The notes under the pieces are model-generated. The model saw only the letters and a program-made list of their open reading frames with translations. It did no database searches and was not told the DNA's origin. From Rhodovulum sp. (GTDB lineage: Bacteria > Pseudomonadota > Alphaproteobacteria > Rhodobacterales > Rhodobacteraceae): a stretch of 64,000 bases of DNA. The stretch covers positions 1 to 64,000 of the forward strand of contig JACKKC010000008.1 in NCBI GenBank assembly GCA_020637615.1, in the 5' to 3' direction. Positions 8,639 through 16,720 of this stretch are shown one piece after another; within the stretch, counting starts at the first letter, position 1; each line of letters opens with the position of its first letter. The translations under genes were made by a program, and so were the position numbers.

Positions 8639-9418
8639 ATGGATCTCGGCATCGGAGGCAAGCGCGCGATCGTCTGCGCGGGATCGAAGGGGCTCGGGCG
8701 GGGCTGCGCCGAGGCGCTGGCAGCGGCCGGGGTCGACCTGGTGCTCAACGCCCGCGGGGTCGAGGCGCTGGAGGCCACCGCCGCCGCGATCCGCGACCGG
8801 CACGGGGTGCGGGTGACCACGGTCGCCGCCGATGTCACGACCGGCGAGGGGCGCGCGGCGCTGCTCGCCGCCGGGCCCGAGCCCGACATCCTGGTGACCA
8901 ATGCCGGCGGCCCGCCGCCCGGGCTCTGGAGCGACTGGTCGCGGGAGGATTTCATCGCTGCCCTCGACGCCAACATGCTGGGGCCGATCGCGCTCATGCA
9001 GGCGGTGCTGCCGGGCATGATGGCGCGCGGCTGGGGGCGGGTGGTCAACATCACCTCGCAATCGGTCAAGGCGCCGATCCTGGCACTCGGGCTCTCGAAC
9101 ACGGCGCGCACCGGGCTGACCGGCTTCGTGGCCGGGACGAGCCGGCAGGTGGCCTCGAAGGGGGTGACGATCAACAACCTGCTGCCCGGCATCCACGACA
9201 CCGACCGGGCAGAGGCGCTCGACCGCGACGTGGTGGAGGCCGAGGGCCTCTCCATGGAGGCGGCGCGCGCCAGGCGCGCGGCCGGCGTTCCCGCCGGGCG
9301 CTACGGCACGGCGGCGGAATTCGGTGCGACCTGCGCCTTCCTCTGCTCGGTCCATGCCGGCTTCATCGTCGGGCAGAACCTCCTGATCGACGGCGGCGCC
9401 ACCTTCGCGACGATCTGA
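8639..9418 (+). CDS. SDR-family oxidoreductase-like protein lacking the Tyr/Lys pair
   Basis: The 259-residue protein has a Rossmann fold of short-chain dehydrogenase/reductase type: the cofactor loop is CAGSKGLGRG (close to TGxxxGxG), followed by TNAGG and a NITSQS strand. At the usual Y-x-x-x-K position, 13 residues after the catalytic Ser, the sequence is S-N-T-A-R, so both Tyr and Lys are replaced. This matches a 'beta-ketoacyl reductase-like' SDR subgroup known to deviate from the catalytic tetrad. The ATG at 8639 has GGGGAAG upstream. Activity may differ from a standard ketoreductase. It is probably co-transcribed with the parA-like gene (22-base gap). Confidence 0.85.
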   Translation: MDLGIGGKRAIVCAGSKGLGRGCAEALAAAGVDLVLNARGVEALEATAAAIRDRHGVRVTTVAADVTTGEGRAALLAAGPEPDILVTNAGGPPPGLWSDWSREDFIAALDANMLGPIALMQAVLPGMMARGWGRVVNITSQSVKAPILALGLSNTARTGLTGFVAGTSRQVASKGVTINNLLPGIHDTDRAEALDRDVVEAEGLSMEAARARRAAGVPAGRYGTAAEFGATCAFLCSVHAGFIVGQNLLIDGGATFATI

Positions 9419-9512
9419 TGCGGCGCGGCTCCCCGGGGCTTGTCTCACCCTGGAACGGTTGTTATCTCGGTCAATACCCGATGAAAACAATCGGATTAGA
9501 TGGGGTGCGCCC

Positions 9513-10646
9513 GTGAAGGACATCCGACCGGATCCCGGGGAGATTCGGCTGGCCGTGGAGGATATCGGGCATTCCTACGACGGCACGCGCGTGCTGGAGG
9601 GGGTGTCGCTGGAGCTCGGCCGCGGCGAGGTGACCTGCCTGCTCGGCCCCTCCGGCTGCGGCAAGTCGACGCTCCTGCGCATCGTCGCCGGGGTGGAGCG
9701 GCAGGACGAGGGCGTCGTGGTCGTGGGCGGGCGCGTCGTGTCGGACGCGACGCGCCACATGCCGCCCGAGAGCCGCGGCATCGGGCTCATGTTCCAGGAT
9801 TTCGCGCTCTTCCCGCATCTGCGCATCGCCCAGAACGTGGCCTTCGGGCTGCGCGGCCCGGCGCCGGAGCGCGCCGAGCGGGCGCGGGCGCTGCTGGCGC
9901 GGGTCGGGCTGGAGCGGCACGGCGCCAAATATCCGCACCAGCTTTCGGGCGGCGAGCAGCAGCGCGCGGCGCTGGCCCGCGCCCTCGCGCCGCGGCCGCC
10001 GATCCTCTTGATGGACGAGCCCTTCTCCGGGCTCGACAACCGGCTGCGCGACGGCATCCGCGACGAGACCCTCGACATCCTGAAGGAGGAAGGCACGGCG
10101 GTGCTGCTCGTCACCCACGAGCCGGAGGAGGCGATGCGCATGGCCGACCGGATCGCGCTGATGCGCGACGGGCGGATCGTGCAGCAGGGTGCGCCCTACA
10201 ACATCTACAACAACCCCGTGGACAAGGAGGCGGCGATGTTCTTCTCCGACATCAACGTGATCCACGGGGTGGTGACGAATTTCGCCACCGAGACGCCCTT
10301 CGGCCAGTTCCTGACGCCGGGCCTCGCGGACCGGGCGGATGTGGAGATCATCATCCGGCCCCAGCATCTGAAGATGGATTTCGACCGCAATGGCGCCGGT
10401 CCCCTGCCCACGCCGTCCGACGGCGTGCCCGCGCGCGGGCGGGTCAGCCGGGCGCGCTTCATGGGCCATCGCAGCATCGTCGAGCTGACGATGGATCACG
10501 ACGGCTCGCAGCTCAAGGCGACGGTGCCGGGGGTCTTCCTGCCCCAGCCCGGCACGCCGCTCTGGCTCTCGCTGCGCCGGGACCGCTGCTTCGTCTTCCC
10601 CTGCCGCGAGCAGAGCGTCCTGAAGAGCCCGTATTTCGCGCAGTAG
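9513..10646 (+). CDS. ABC transporter ATP-binding protein (Fe3+/spermidine-type)
   Basis: The ~377-residue ATPase has Walker A GPSGCGKST, Q-loop FQDFALFPHL, signature LSGGEQQR, Walker B ILLMDEPF and the switch His in VTHEPEEA. A C-terminal TOBE-like regulatory domain follows (residues ~260-377). It most resembles FbpC/PotA-type subunits that energise periplasmic-binding-protein importers. No permease or binding-protein gene is adjacent, so it is an orphan. The start is uncertain: GTG at 9513 is chosen, and a TTG at 9459 in frame would add 18 residues. Confidence 0.88.
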   Translation: MKDIRPDPGEIRLAVEDIGHSYDGTRVLEGVSLELGRGEVTCLLGPSGCGKSTLLRIVAGVERQDEGVVVVGGRVVSDATRHMPPESRGIGLMFQDFALFPHLRIAQNVAFGLRGPAPERAERARALLARVGLERHGAKYPHQLSGGEQQRAALARALAPRPPILLMDEPFSGLDNRLRDGIRDETLDILKEEGTAVLLVTHEPEEAMRMADRIALMRDGRIVQQGAPYNIYNNPVDKEAAMFFSDINVIHGVVTNFATETPFGQFLTPGLADRADVEIIIRPQHLKMDFDRNGAGPLPTPSDGVPARGRVSRARFMGHRSIVELTMDHDGSQLKATVPGVFLPQPGTPLWLSLRRDRCFVFPCREQSVLKSPYFAQ

Positions 10647-10684
10647 ACCGGCCAACGCATCTCGCGAGGGGCCGAGGGTTCCCG

Positions 10685-10828
10685 AGCCCCATCCTCAACC
10701 GACGGTGAAGCCGCACCGCCCTCGCCCTGCGGCGCGAACCTCCGGGCGACCGGACAGAGCAAGGCGCCGCCGGCGCCTCGCCTTTTCGGTCCGGGGCATG
10801 TAGCGCGGCCTGCTTCCTGGTCCGAGGC
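10685..10828 (-). repeat. Dispersed intergenic repeat family C, copy C1
   Basis: On the minus strand this reads CCCCGGACCGaaAAGGCGAGGCGCCGG, then GTCCGGTCGCCCGGAGG, CGCCGCAGGGCGAGGG and GCTTCACCGTCGGT. The same order occurs in direct orientation at 15995-16150. It fills the convergent gap between the ABC ATPase gene and the small gene at 10848. Confidence 0.7.
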
Positions 10829-10847
10829 TGCGGTCGGGTGGGAGGGC

Positions 10848-11099
10848 TCATGGACCCTGAAGGCGCGCGGCGAGGGAGCGTGGGGCGGTCGGGCGCGGCG
10901 AGGGCCGGAGCGCCGAGAGGCGGGCCAGCGCGAGGATCAGCCGGTAGGCGCCGGCCTGCAGCGCCAGGCTGCGGTCGTCGGGGCGGGTGCCGGGGCCGAA
11001 GGCGGCGATCGCATGCGGGAGATAGCCGCCGATCGGGGGGTGGCCCGTCTCTTTACCCGATGCGCCGGCGGTCTTCGTGGCTTGCTCCTGGGCGGTCAT
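10848..11099 (-). CDS. Hypothetical protein, 83 aa
   Basis: This small gene is divergent from the BTAD regulator at 11274. The ATG at 11099 is preceded by an excellent GGAGGAGAG Shine-Dalgarno, the best argument that it is real. The product is Ala/Arg/Pro-rich, with a central PPIGGYLPHAIAAFGPG segment, a likely helix (YRLILALARLSAL) and a basic Pro/Arg-rich tail. I do not recognise a family and see no membrane span or signal peptide. The 174-base divergent spacer suggests that the neighbouring regulator could control it. Confidence 0.55.
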   Translation of the reverse strand: MTAQEQATKTAGASGKETGHPPIGGYLPHAIAAFGPGTRPDDRSLALQAGAYRLILALARLSALRPSPRPTAPRSLAARLQGP

Positions 11100-11273
11100 G
11101 GGCGTTCTCTCCTCCAGTCCGATGCGGTGAAGTGATAGGATCGACCCTAGTCGCGGAGGGGGATCGCAGCGGGACGGGGCGCGGGAAGCCAACGGGAAAG
11201 CGCCGGGAGGCCGGCATCCCGGGAAGGGCCGAGCGTTCCGCCGCCGCGTCACGGATCCTGGCCCGGAGGAAGG

Positions 11274-13262
11274 ATGGACGACCTGGAGATCCTTGCACTC
11301 GGACGATTCGAAGTCCGGCCTGCGGGCGGCGCGGCGGCGGGCATTCCCGGGCAGAAGGAGCGTGCCATCCTCGCCTTCCTCGCGCTCGGTCCCGGGGTCG
11401 CGCAGAGCCGCGAGCGCCTGGCCGGATTGTTCTGGAGCGATTCCGACGAAGGCCGGGCGCGGGACAGCCTGAAGCACGCCCTGGCGCGGCTGCGGACCGG
11501 TCTCGGCGATGCCGGCGAGGCGGTGCTGACGGCGGACAGGCAGGCGGTCCGGCTCTGCCCCGAAGGCATCCGCTTCGATGTGCGCGACTTCGAGGAGCTG
11601 GTTCGCGGGGGCGCCCGCGCGCAGCTCGAAAGGGCGCTCGACCTCTATAGGGGAGACTTCCTCGAGGATGTCTCCCTCGCCGGCGCCGAGGCCGAGGACT
11701 GGCTCCTCGCGGAGCGGCGGCGGCTGCGCCGGATCGCCGAGGACGCGGCGACGGCGCTGGTTGCGATGCTCGGCGAGGGTGAAGATTTGGCGGCCGGCGA
11801 AGCCGCGGCGCGACGGGCGCTCCGGCTCGATCCGCTGAACGAATCCGCCTGCCGCCTGCTGATGCGGGTGAAGGCCTCGGCGGGGGATGCGGTGCAGGCG
11901 CTGCGGATCTTCGCCGATTTCCGCGCGCTGCTCGACCGGGAGCTCGGCGTTCCGCCGGAGGCCGCGACGGTCGCGCTCGAGGAAGCCATCCGGGGGAGGC
12001 GCCATGCGAAGGCGGACGCGCCGCAACCCCGCGCCGCGCCACCCGTCCCGGCCGCGGAGCCGGCTTCCGCGCGGCCCTCCATCGCGGTCCTGGCCTTCGA
12101 GACGCTCGCGGAGGATGCGCGGCGGGATTATTTCGCCGATGGCGTGGTGGAGGAGATCATCGCCGCGCTGTCGCGGGTGCGCGGGCTCTTCGTGATCGCC
12201 CGGAATTCGAGCTTCGCCTTCCGGGGGCGCGCCGCCGACAGCAAGGCGATCGGCGAGGCGCTGGGCGCGCGATACCTCCTTCAGGGCAGCGCCCGCCAGG
12301 ACGCGAACCGCGTCCGGATCACCGCGACGCTGGTCGATTCGACGGCCGGCACGGTGATCTGGTCCGAGAATTTCCAGGGAGCCCTGGCAAGCGTCTTCGA
12401 CCTGCAGGACCAGATCGCCGCCCGGGTCGTGGGCGCGCTGCTTCCCAGGGTGGAGGCGGCCGAGATCGCCCGGGCCTTCCGCAAGCCCACGGAAAGCCTC
12501 GACGCCTATGATCTCTACCTGCGCGGGCTGGCGGCGATGCATCTCTGGACGGAGGAGGGGAGCGCCGAGGCGATTTCGCTCTTCCGCCGCGCGAGCGACC
12601 TCGATCCGCAATTCGCGGCCGCCTATGGCATGGAGGTGCGCTGCTATTCCCAGCGCAAGGCCTGCGGCTGGGTCCGGCACCGGGCGGCGGAGACGGCGGA
12701 GGTCGCGCGGCTCGCGCGGCTCGCCGCCGATACCGGACCCGACGACGCGCTCGCGCTGGCGACGGCCGGGATCGGCTTCGGCTTCGTGGTCGGGGATCCC
12801 GCAAAGGGGGCGCGGCTGGTGGAGCGGGCGCTCGAGCTCAACCCGAACCTCGCGCTCGCCTGGCTCTTCAGCGGCTGGCTGCAGGTCTGGCTCGGCCGGC
12901 CGGATCGCGCCATCGCGCATATCGAGCGCGCCATGAGCCTGAGCCCGCAGGATCCGCAATACGCGATGATGCAGACCGCGACGGGCTGCGCGCATTTCTT
13001 CGCCGGCCGCGAGCGGGAGGCGGTGGACTGGGCCGAGCGGGCGGTCCTCATGCAGCCGAACTACTGGATCGCCTGGTGCGTCCTGGCCGCGGGGCGGGCC
13101 GCCGTCGGCGACGTCGCCGGCGCGGGCCGCGCGCTCGATCACGTTCTGCGGATCGACCCCGGCCTGCGGCTCTCGACCCTCGACGCCGCCTTTCCGATCG
13201 CCGGCGCCGCGGAGATCGCGAAATGGCATGGCGCGATGCGGATCGCCGGCCTGCCGGAGTGA
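11274..13262 (+). CDS. BTAD-domain transcriptional regulator with TolB-like and TPR regions
   Basis: The 662-residue protein has three parts. Residues 1-~90 are an OmpR/SARP-like winged helix (LFWSDSDEGRARDSLKHALARLR). Residues ~95-235 are a bacterial transcriptional activation domain (YRGDFLEDVSL...AEDWLLAERRRLR, LGVPPEAATVAL). Residues ~265-400 are a TolB-like amino-terminal fold of the type found with adenylate cyclases and CadC-like regulators (SIAVLAFETLAEDARRDYF, GARYLLQGSAR). The rest is TPR-like repeats. A GGAGGAAGG precedes the ATG. No membrane segment is evident, so it is probably cytoplasmic. The adjacent divergent small gene is an obvious candidate target. The signal is unknown. 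Confidence 0.88.
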   Translation: MDDLEILALGRFEVRPAGGAAAGIPGQKERAILAFLALGPGVAQSRERLAGLFWSDSDEGRARDSLKHALARLRTGLGDAGEAVLTADRQAVRLCPEGIRFDVRDFEELVRGGARAQLERALDLYRGDFLEDVSLAGAEAEDWLLAERRRLRRIAEDAATALVAMLGEGEDLAAGEAAARRALRLDPLNESACRLLMRVKASAGDAVQALRIFADFRALLDRELGVPPEAATVALEEAIRGRRHAKADAPQPRAAPPVPAAEPASARPSIAVLAFETLAEDARRDYFADGVVEEIIAALSRVRGLFVIARNSSFAFRGRAADSKAIGEALGARYLLQGSARQDANRVRITATLVDSTAGTVIWSENFQGALASVFDLQDQIAARVVGALLPRVEAAEIARAFRKPTESLDAYDLYLRGLAAMHLWTEEGSAEAISLFRRASDLDPQFAAAYGMEVRCYSQRKACGWVRHRAAETAEVARLARLAADTGPDDALALATAGIGFGFVVGDPAKGARLVERALELNPNLALAWLFSGWLQVWLGRPDRAIAHIERAMSLSPQDPQYAMMQTATGCAHFFAGREREAVDWAERAVLMQPNYWIAWCVLAAGRAAVGDVAGAGRALDHVLRIDPGLRLSTLDAAFPIAGAAEIAKWHGAMRIAGLPE

Positions 13263-13400
13263 CGGAATCCGGCGAGGGTATCGTCACGGGCGGTGTCGCG
13301 CCGGACGTTTGGGGTTTGAATGCGGGCGGCAGACGCAATATGTGTGACCCATGAGCTGGCGGCGCCCGTGGCGTGGCCGGCTTGGCAATGGAGACGACAA

Positions 13401-13622
13401 ATGCTGAACAACATCGGTCCTGCCGGCCTGATCCTGATTGCGATCGTCGTGCTGGTCCTGTTCGGGCGCGGCAAGGTCGCGGGCCTCATGGGCGAGGTCG
13501 GCAAGGGCATCACGAGCTTCAAGCGCGGCCTCAAGGAAGGCACCGACGAGATCGAGAACGCCTCGCGCTCGGCGGCCGCGGATGCCGCCCGCGACGTCAC
13601 GCCCGAGAAGGACAAGGTCTGA
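13401..13622 (+). CDS. tatA: Twin-arginine translocase subunit TatA
   Basis: The 73-residue protein has one N-terminal membrane helix (LILIAIVVLVLFG), the FG hinge and an amphipathic helix (KGITSFKRGLKEG), the TatA/E layout. TatA multimers form the pore through which folded proteins cross the inner membrane. The ATG at 13401 begins MLNNIGPAGL. It is the first gene of tatA-tatB-tatC, with 26 bases to tatB. No clear promoter is visible, although CGCAATATGTG at 13336-13346 could supply a -10. Confidence 0.93.
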   Translation: MLNNIGPAGLILIAIVVLVLFGRGKVAGLMGEVGKGITSFKRGLKEGTDEIENASRSAAADAARDVTPEKDKV

Positions 13623-13648
13623 CCGCTCCGGCCAGGTGAGTCAGGGAC

Positions 13649-14041
13649 ATGTTCGACATCGGCTGGTCGGAGCTTCTGCTCATCGGCATCGTGGCGCTGA
13701 TCGTGGTCGGGCCCAAGGAACTGCCGGGGCTCTTCCGCACCGTGGGGCGCTTCATGGGCAAGGCGCGCGGCATGGCCCGCGAGTTCCAGCGCTCGCTGGA
13801 GGAGGCCGCCGATGAATCCGGCCTGAAGGATGCGGCGAGCGGGCTGAAGTCGCTCGACCGGATCAACCTGAATTCGGCCACGAGTTCGGCGCGCAAATAC
13901 GCCGCCGCGGCGGTGACCGAGCCGAAGGCGGCCGCGAAGCCTGCGGCGCCTGCGGCCCCGACGCCGGAAGCGGAGGAGCCGCCGGCCGTCGCCGCGGGCG
14001 CGCCCGAGGCCGAGAAGACCGACGGCGCGGCGGGATCATGA
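13649..14041 (+). CDS. tatB: Twin-arginine translocase subunit TatB
   Basis: The 130-residue protein has the TatB N-terminus MFDIGWSELLLI, a membrane helix ending at VGPKELPGLFRTVG, and a long amphipathic helix. It ends with an Ala/Pro/Glu-rich tail typical of alphaproteobacterial TatB. With TatC it forms the twin-arginine signal receptor. Its last codons overlap the tatC start by 4 bases (ATGA), indicating coupled translation. Confidence 0.95.
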   Translation: MFDIGWSELLLIGIVALIVVGPKELPGLFRTVGRFMGKARGMAREFQRSLEEAADESGLKDAASGLKSLDRINLNSATSSARKYAAAAVTEPKAAAKPAAPAAPTPEAEEPPAVAAGAPEAEKTDGAAGS

Positions 14042-14880
14042 AGGACAACGACATCGACGACACCACCGCGCCGCTGATCGAGCATCTGGCGGAACTGCGC
14101 ACGCGGCTGATCTATTCGGTGCTCGCCTTCACCGTGGCGATGGTGCTCTGCTTCGTCGTGGCGCGGCCGATCTTCAACTTCCTCGCCCAGCCGCTGGCGC
14201 GGCTGCTCGTCGAGCACGGCCAGGAGCCCGACCTGATCTTCACCGGCCTGCAGCAGGGCTTCATGGTGCAGGTCAAGATCTCGATGTTCGGCGGCTTCGT
14301 CGCCGCCTTCCCGATCATCGCCTATCAGATGTGGCGCTTCGTGGCGCCCGGGCTCTACCGGCAGGAGAAGCGCGCCTTCCTGCCCTTCCTGATCGCCTCG
14401 CCGGCGCTCTTCGTGCTCGGGGCGGCCTTCGCCTATTACGTGATCCTGCCGCTGGCCTTCGACTTCTTCCTGAGCTTCCAGCAGATGGGCCCGGAGAGCT
14501 TCGAGGCGGGCGACGAGGTCGGCATCCAGTTCCTCGGCACGATCAACGAATATCTCGGGCTGACGATGAAATTCGTCATCGCCTTCGGCCTCTGCTTCCA
14601 GCTGCCGGTGCTGCTGACCCTGATGGCCAAGGCCGATCTCGTCACCGCCAAGGGACTCGCCGACGTGCGCAAATACGCCATCGTCGGCATCCTGACGCTG
14701 GCGGCCATCGTCACGCCCCCGGACGTGGTGACGCAGGTGATCCTCTTCAGCGTCGTCTACGGCCTCTACGAGATCTCCATCATCCTGGTGCGGATGGTCG
14801 ACCGGAAGCGCGAGGCCGAGCTGCGGGCGCAGGGGCTCTGGGACGAAGGTACAGAAGAGACACAAGCGGAAAAGCCGTGA
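14038..14880 (+). CDS. tatC: Twin-arginine translocase subunit TatC
   Basis: The 280-residue polytopic protein has the TatC pattern of six membrane spans, the N-terminal IEHLAELRTRL motif and the YQMWRFVAPGLY segment. It recognises the twin-arginine signal. The last ~15 codons (TEETQAEKP) are noticeably less GC-rich than the rest. They abut the low-GC helix-turn-helix segment of the next gene, whose GTG overlaps the tatC stop by 4 bases (GTGA). The composition break therefore begins inside the 3' end of tatC. Confidence 0.96.
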   Translation: MKDNDIDDTTAPLIEHLAELRTRLIYSVLAFTVAMVLCFVVARPIFNFLAQPLARLLVEHGQEPDLIFTGLQQGFMVQVKISMFGGFVAAFPIIAYQMWRFVAPGLYRQEKRAFLPFLIASPALFVLGAAFAYYVILPLAFDFFLSFQQMGPESFEAGDEVGIQFLGTINEYLGLTMKFVIAFGLCFQLPVLLTLMAKADLVTAKGLADVRKYAIVGILTLAAIVTPPDVVTQVILFSVVYGLYEISIILVRMVDRKREAELRAQGLWDEGTEETQAEKP

Positions 14881-15962
14881 CTGATGATTTGCAGTCTGGG
14901 CTATTCGTTGCGAACCTGCTTCGCGCGATAGATGAGCGAGGCCTCTCGGAGGCTTCCGTTTCCGTCTCGGCTGGATTGAACAGGAGGTTCGTAACCGACC
15001 TTCGCGAAGGCAAGGCTCGCAGCCCCACGCTGAACAGCGCCTACTTAATCTCTCAAGTTCTCGGCATATCATTGGACGAGTTGGTCGAAGGAAACATGCA
15101 GCGAGATTGCTCCGGGAAGAGTGAGGACAACGCGCTCGCGCGGATCGCCTCGGCGCTGGAGCGCATCAGCCCGCCGCCGCAGGCCGCGCCGGATCTCGGC
15201 CTCGCGGAGGCCTTCGTCTGGCAGACCGGTCCCGACCGGCTGGAGCCGGTGGCGCGGGTGGCGCGGGTCGATCTGGGCCTCCTTGTCGGCATCGACCGGG
15301 CGCGGGACACGCTGCTCGGCAATACCCTGCAATTCGCCCGCGGCTATCCCGCCAACAACGTGCTGCTCTGGGGCGCGCGCGGCATGGGAAAGTCCTCGCT
15401 CGTCAAGGCGGTGCATGCCGAGGCGGCCCGCGCGGTGCCGGGGGTGAAGCTGATCGAGCTCCATCGCGAGGATCTGCCCTCGATCGGCCGGCTGCTCGCC
15501 AGCCTGCGCGGGCAGGCGGCGCGGGTGATCCTCTTCTGCGACGACCTCAGCTTCGACAAGGACGACAGCCATTACAAGTCGCTGAAGGCGGTGCTCGACG
15601 GCGGCATCGAGGGCCGGCCGGAGAACGTGGTGCTCTACGCCACCTCGAACCGGCGGCATCTGATGCCGCGGGACATGATCGAGAACGAGCGGCAGTCGGG
15701 GGTGAATCCGTCGGAGGCGGTGGAGGAGAAGGTCTCGCTCTCCGACCGCTTCGGGCTCTGGCTCGGCTTCCACGCCTGCAACCAGGACGATTATCTGGCG
15801 ATGATCCGCGGCTATTGCGACGCCTACGGCATCGCGATCTCCGATGCCGACCTGCGGGCGGAGGCCATCGAATGGTCCCAGACCCGCGGCGGCCGCTCCG
15901 GGCGGGTGGCCTGGCAATATCTCACCGACCTGGCGGGGCGGCGCGGGGTGCGGTTGGGCTGA
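14877..15962 (+). CDS. Helix-turn-helix fused to DUF815-type P-loop ATPase
   Basis: One open frame encodes 361 residues. The C-terminal ~285 are a DUF815-type AAA-like ATPase: LLWGARGMGKSSL is Walker A, VILFCDDLSF Walker B, and YATSNRRHL a sensor block. Relatives I know from this order begin close to LARIASALERI. Here ~73 extra N-terminal residues carry an XRE-like helix-turn-helix (LSEASVSVSAGLNRRFVTDL, then LNSAYLISQVLGISLDELVEG). Positions 14881-15120 are only about 55% GC by hand count, far below the flanks. An internal ATG at 15096 with GAAGGAAAC upstream could yield the ATPase alone (288 aa). It overlaps tatC by 4 bases. The ATPase assignment is firm and the fusion is read directly. Confidence 0.88.
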   Translation: MTDDLQSGLFVANLLRAIDERGLSEASVSVSAGLNRRFVTDLREGKARSPTLNSAYLISQVLGISLDELVEGNMQRDCSGKSEDNALARIASALERISPPPQAAPDLGLAEAFVWQTGPDRLEPVARVARVDLGLLVGIDRARDTLLGNTLQFARGYPANNVLLWGARGMGKSSLVKAVHAEAARAVPGVKLIELHREDLPSIGRLLASLRGQAARVILFCDDLSFDKDDSHYKSLKAVLDGGIEGRPENVVLYATSNRRHLMPRDMIENERQSGVNPSEAVEEKVSLSDRFGLWLGFHACNQDDYLAMIRGYCDAYGIAISDADLRAEAIEWSQTRGGRSGRVAWQYLTDLAGRRGVRLG

Positions 15963-15994
15963 CAGCGGCGTTGCGGCCCGGACGGAGCCTCGGG

Positions 15995-16150
15995 ACGGAA
16001 AGAAGGCCGCGCCCCGCGCGGCCCGCGGGGCATTCCCCCGGACCGGGAAGGCGAGGCGCCGGTGGCGCGTTGGCCGGTCCGGTCGCCCGGAGGCGGGCGC
16101 CGCAGGGCGAGGGGGGTGGAGCTTCACCGTCGGTCGAGGATCGGGACGGG
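15995..16150 (+). repeat. Dispersed intergenic repeat family C, copy C2
   Basis: This matches the reverse complement of 10685-10828: CCCCCGGACCGGGAAGGCGAG, GGTCCGGTCGCCCGGAGG, CGCCGCAGGGCGAGGG and GCTTCACCGTCGGTCGAGGAT, in that order. It occupies part of the 386-base convergent gap between the DUF815 gene and the cupin gene. The remainder holds a palindrome element and a terminator-like hairpin. Confidence 0.7.
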
Positions 16151-16259
16151 GCGGCCCTGGACGGCGCGCCTCGCGCGCCGGCCCCGGGGAGGGCCGGCGC
16201 GGCCCGATCGCCACGGGTCGATAGGGCTGGGGATCTTTGCTGCGCTCGGGAGCGGGGGC

Positions 16260-16297
16260 GTCCCGCAGCGGGACATTGTGTAATAGATTGATATTGC
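16260..16297. repeat. Palindrome-plus-tail element, copy 2
   Basis: GTCCCGC-A-GCGGGAC (16260-16274) is followed, 17 bases after its GGGACA, by ATTGATATTGC (16287-16297). The architecture and tail are identical to the element at 6630-6668, while the palindrome arms differ in sequence. Confidence 0.5.
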
Positions 16298-16321
16298 GCC
16301 GTTTTTGTGGGGGTGGTTATC

Positions 16322-16342
16322 GTCCGGTCTGATTGACCGGAC
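16322..16342 (-). terminator. Likely terminator of the surE-pcm-nlpD-cupin block
   Basis: GTCCGGTC (16322-16329) and GACCGGAC (16335-16342) form a perfect 8-bp stem with a 5-base TGATT loop, 7 bases beyond the stop of the leftward cupin gene. It has no long T-run, so the assignment rests on stem strength and position. Confidence 0.5.
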
Positions 16343-16348
16343 CCCCGC

Positions 16349-16717
16349 TCAGGCGGTTTCCGGGTCGGGCAGGTCGGTCTGGATCCAGCGGTCGCTGAGG
16401 TGGATGTCGACGGTGTCAAGGCGGCCCTCGCCGATATTGGCGAATTTGTGCGGGATCCCGGCGGGGCCGAGCAGAACGTCGCCAGTCTCGGCTTCGATCC
16501 TGGTCTCGCCGATGGTGAAGAGCGCGCGGCCCTCGCGGATGATGAAGACCTCGTCATAGGGATGCACGTGCCAGCCCGGTCCCTTGCCCTTCTCCTCGTT
16601 GGCGTAGAAGAGCACCGTCACGCCGGTGCCGAGGTCCCGGCCCTCCACATGGCCGTGCCAGAAGTCCCGCAGCGAGTTCCACTGCGCATGGGGAACCCGG
16701 ACGGGGTCGCGCGCCAC
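16349..16717 (-). CDS. Cupin-domain protein
   Basis: The 122-residue protein is a single cupin barrel. Motif 1 is GWHVHPYDEVFIIREG, with His ligands and Glu, and motif 2 is GDVLLGPAGIPHKF with the second His. These bind a divalent metal in the family. It has no enzyme-specific feature. The GTG at 16717 is the only usable start near the conserved region. It follows the nlpD-like stop by 3 bases, so it is probably the last gene of the surE-pcm-nlpD-like transcript. Confidence 0.85.
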   Translation of the reverse strand: MARDPVRVPHAQWNSLRDFWHGHVEGRDLGTGVTVLFYANEEKGKGPGWHVHPYDEVFIIREGRALFTIGETRIEAETGDVLLGPAGIPHKFANIGEGRLDTVDIHLSDRWIQTDLPDPETA

Positions 16718-16720
16718 GCC

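Noticed and set aside
10848..13229. A leftward frame of about 793 codons opposite the BTAD regulator
   Set aside because: It is antisense shadow except for the last 83 codons (from 11099), which have their own strong ribosome site and were kept as a small gene.
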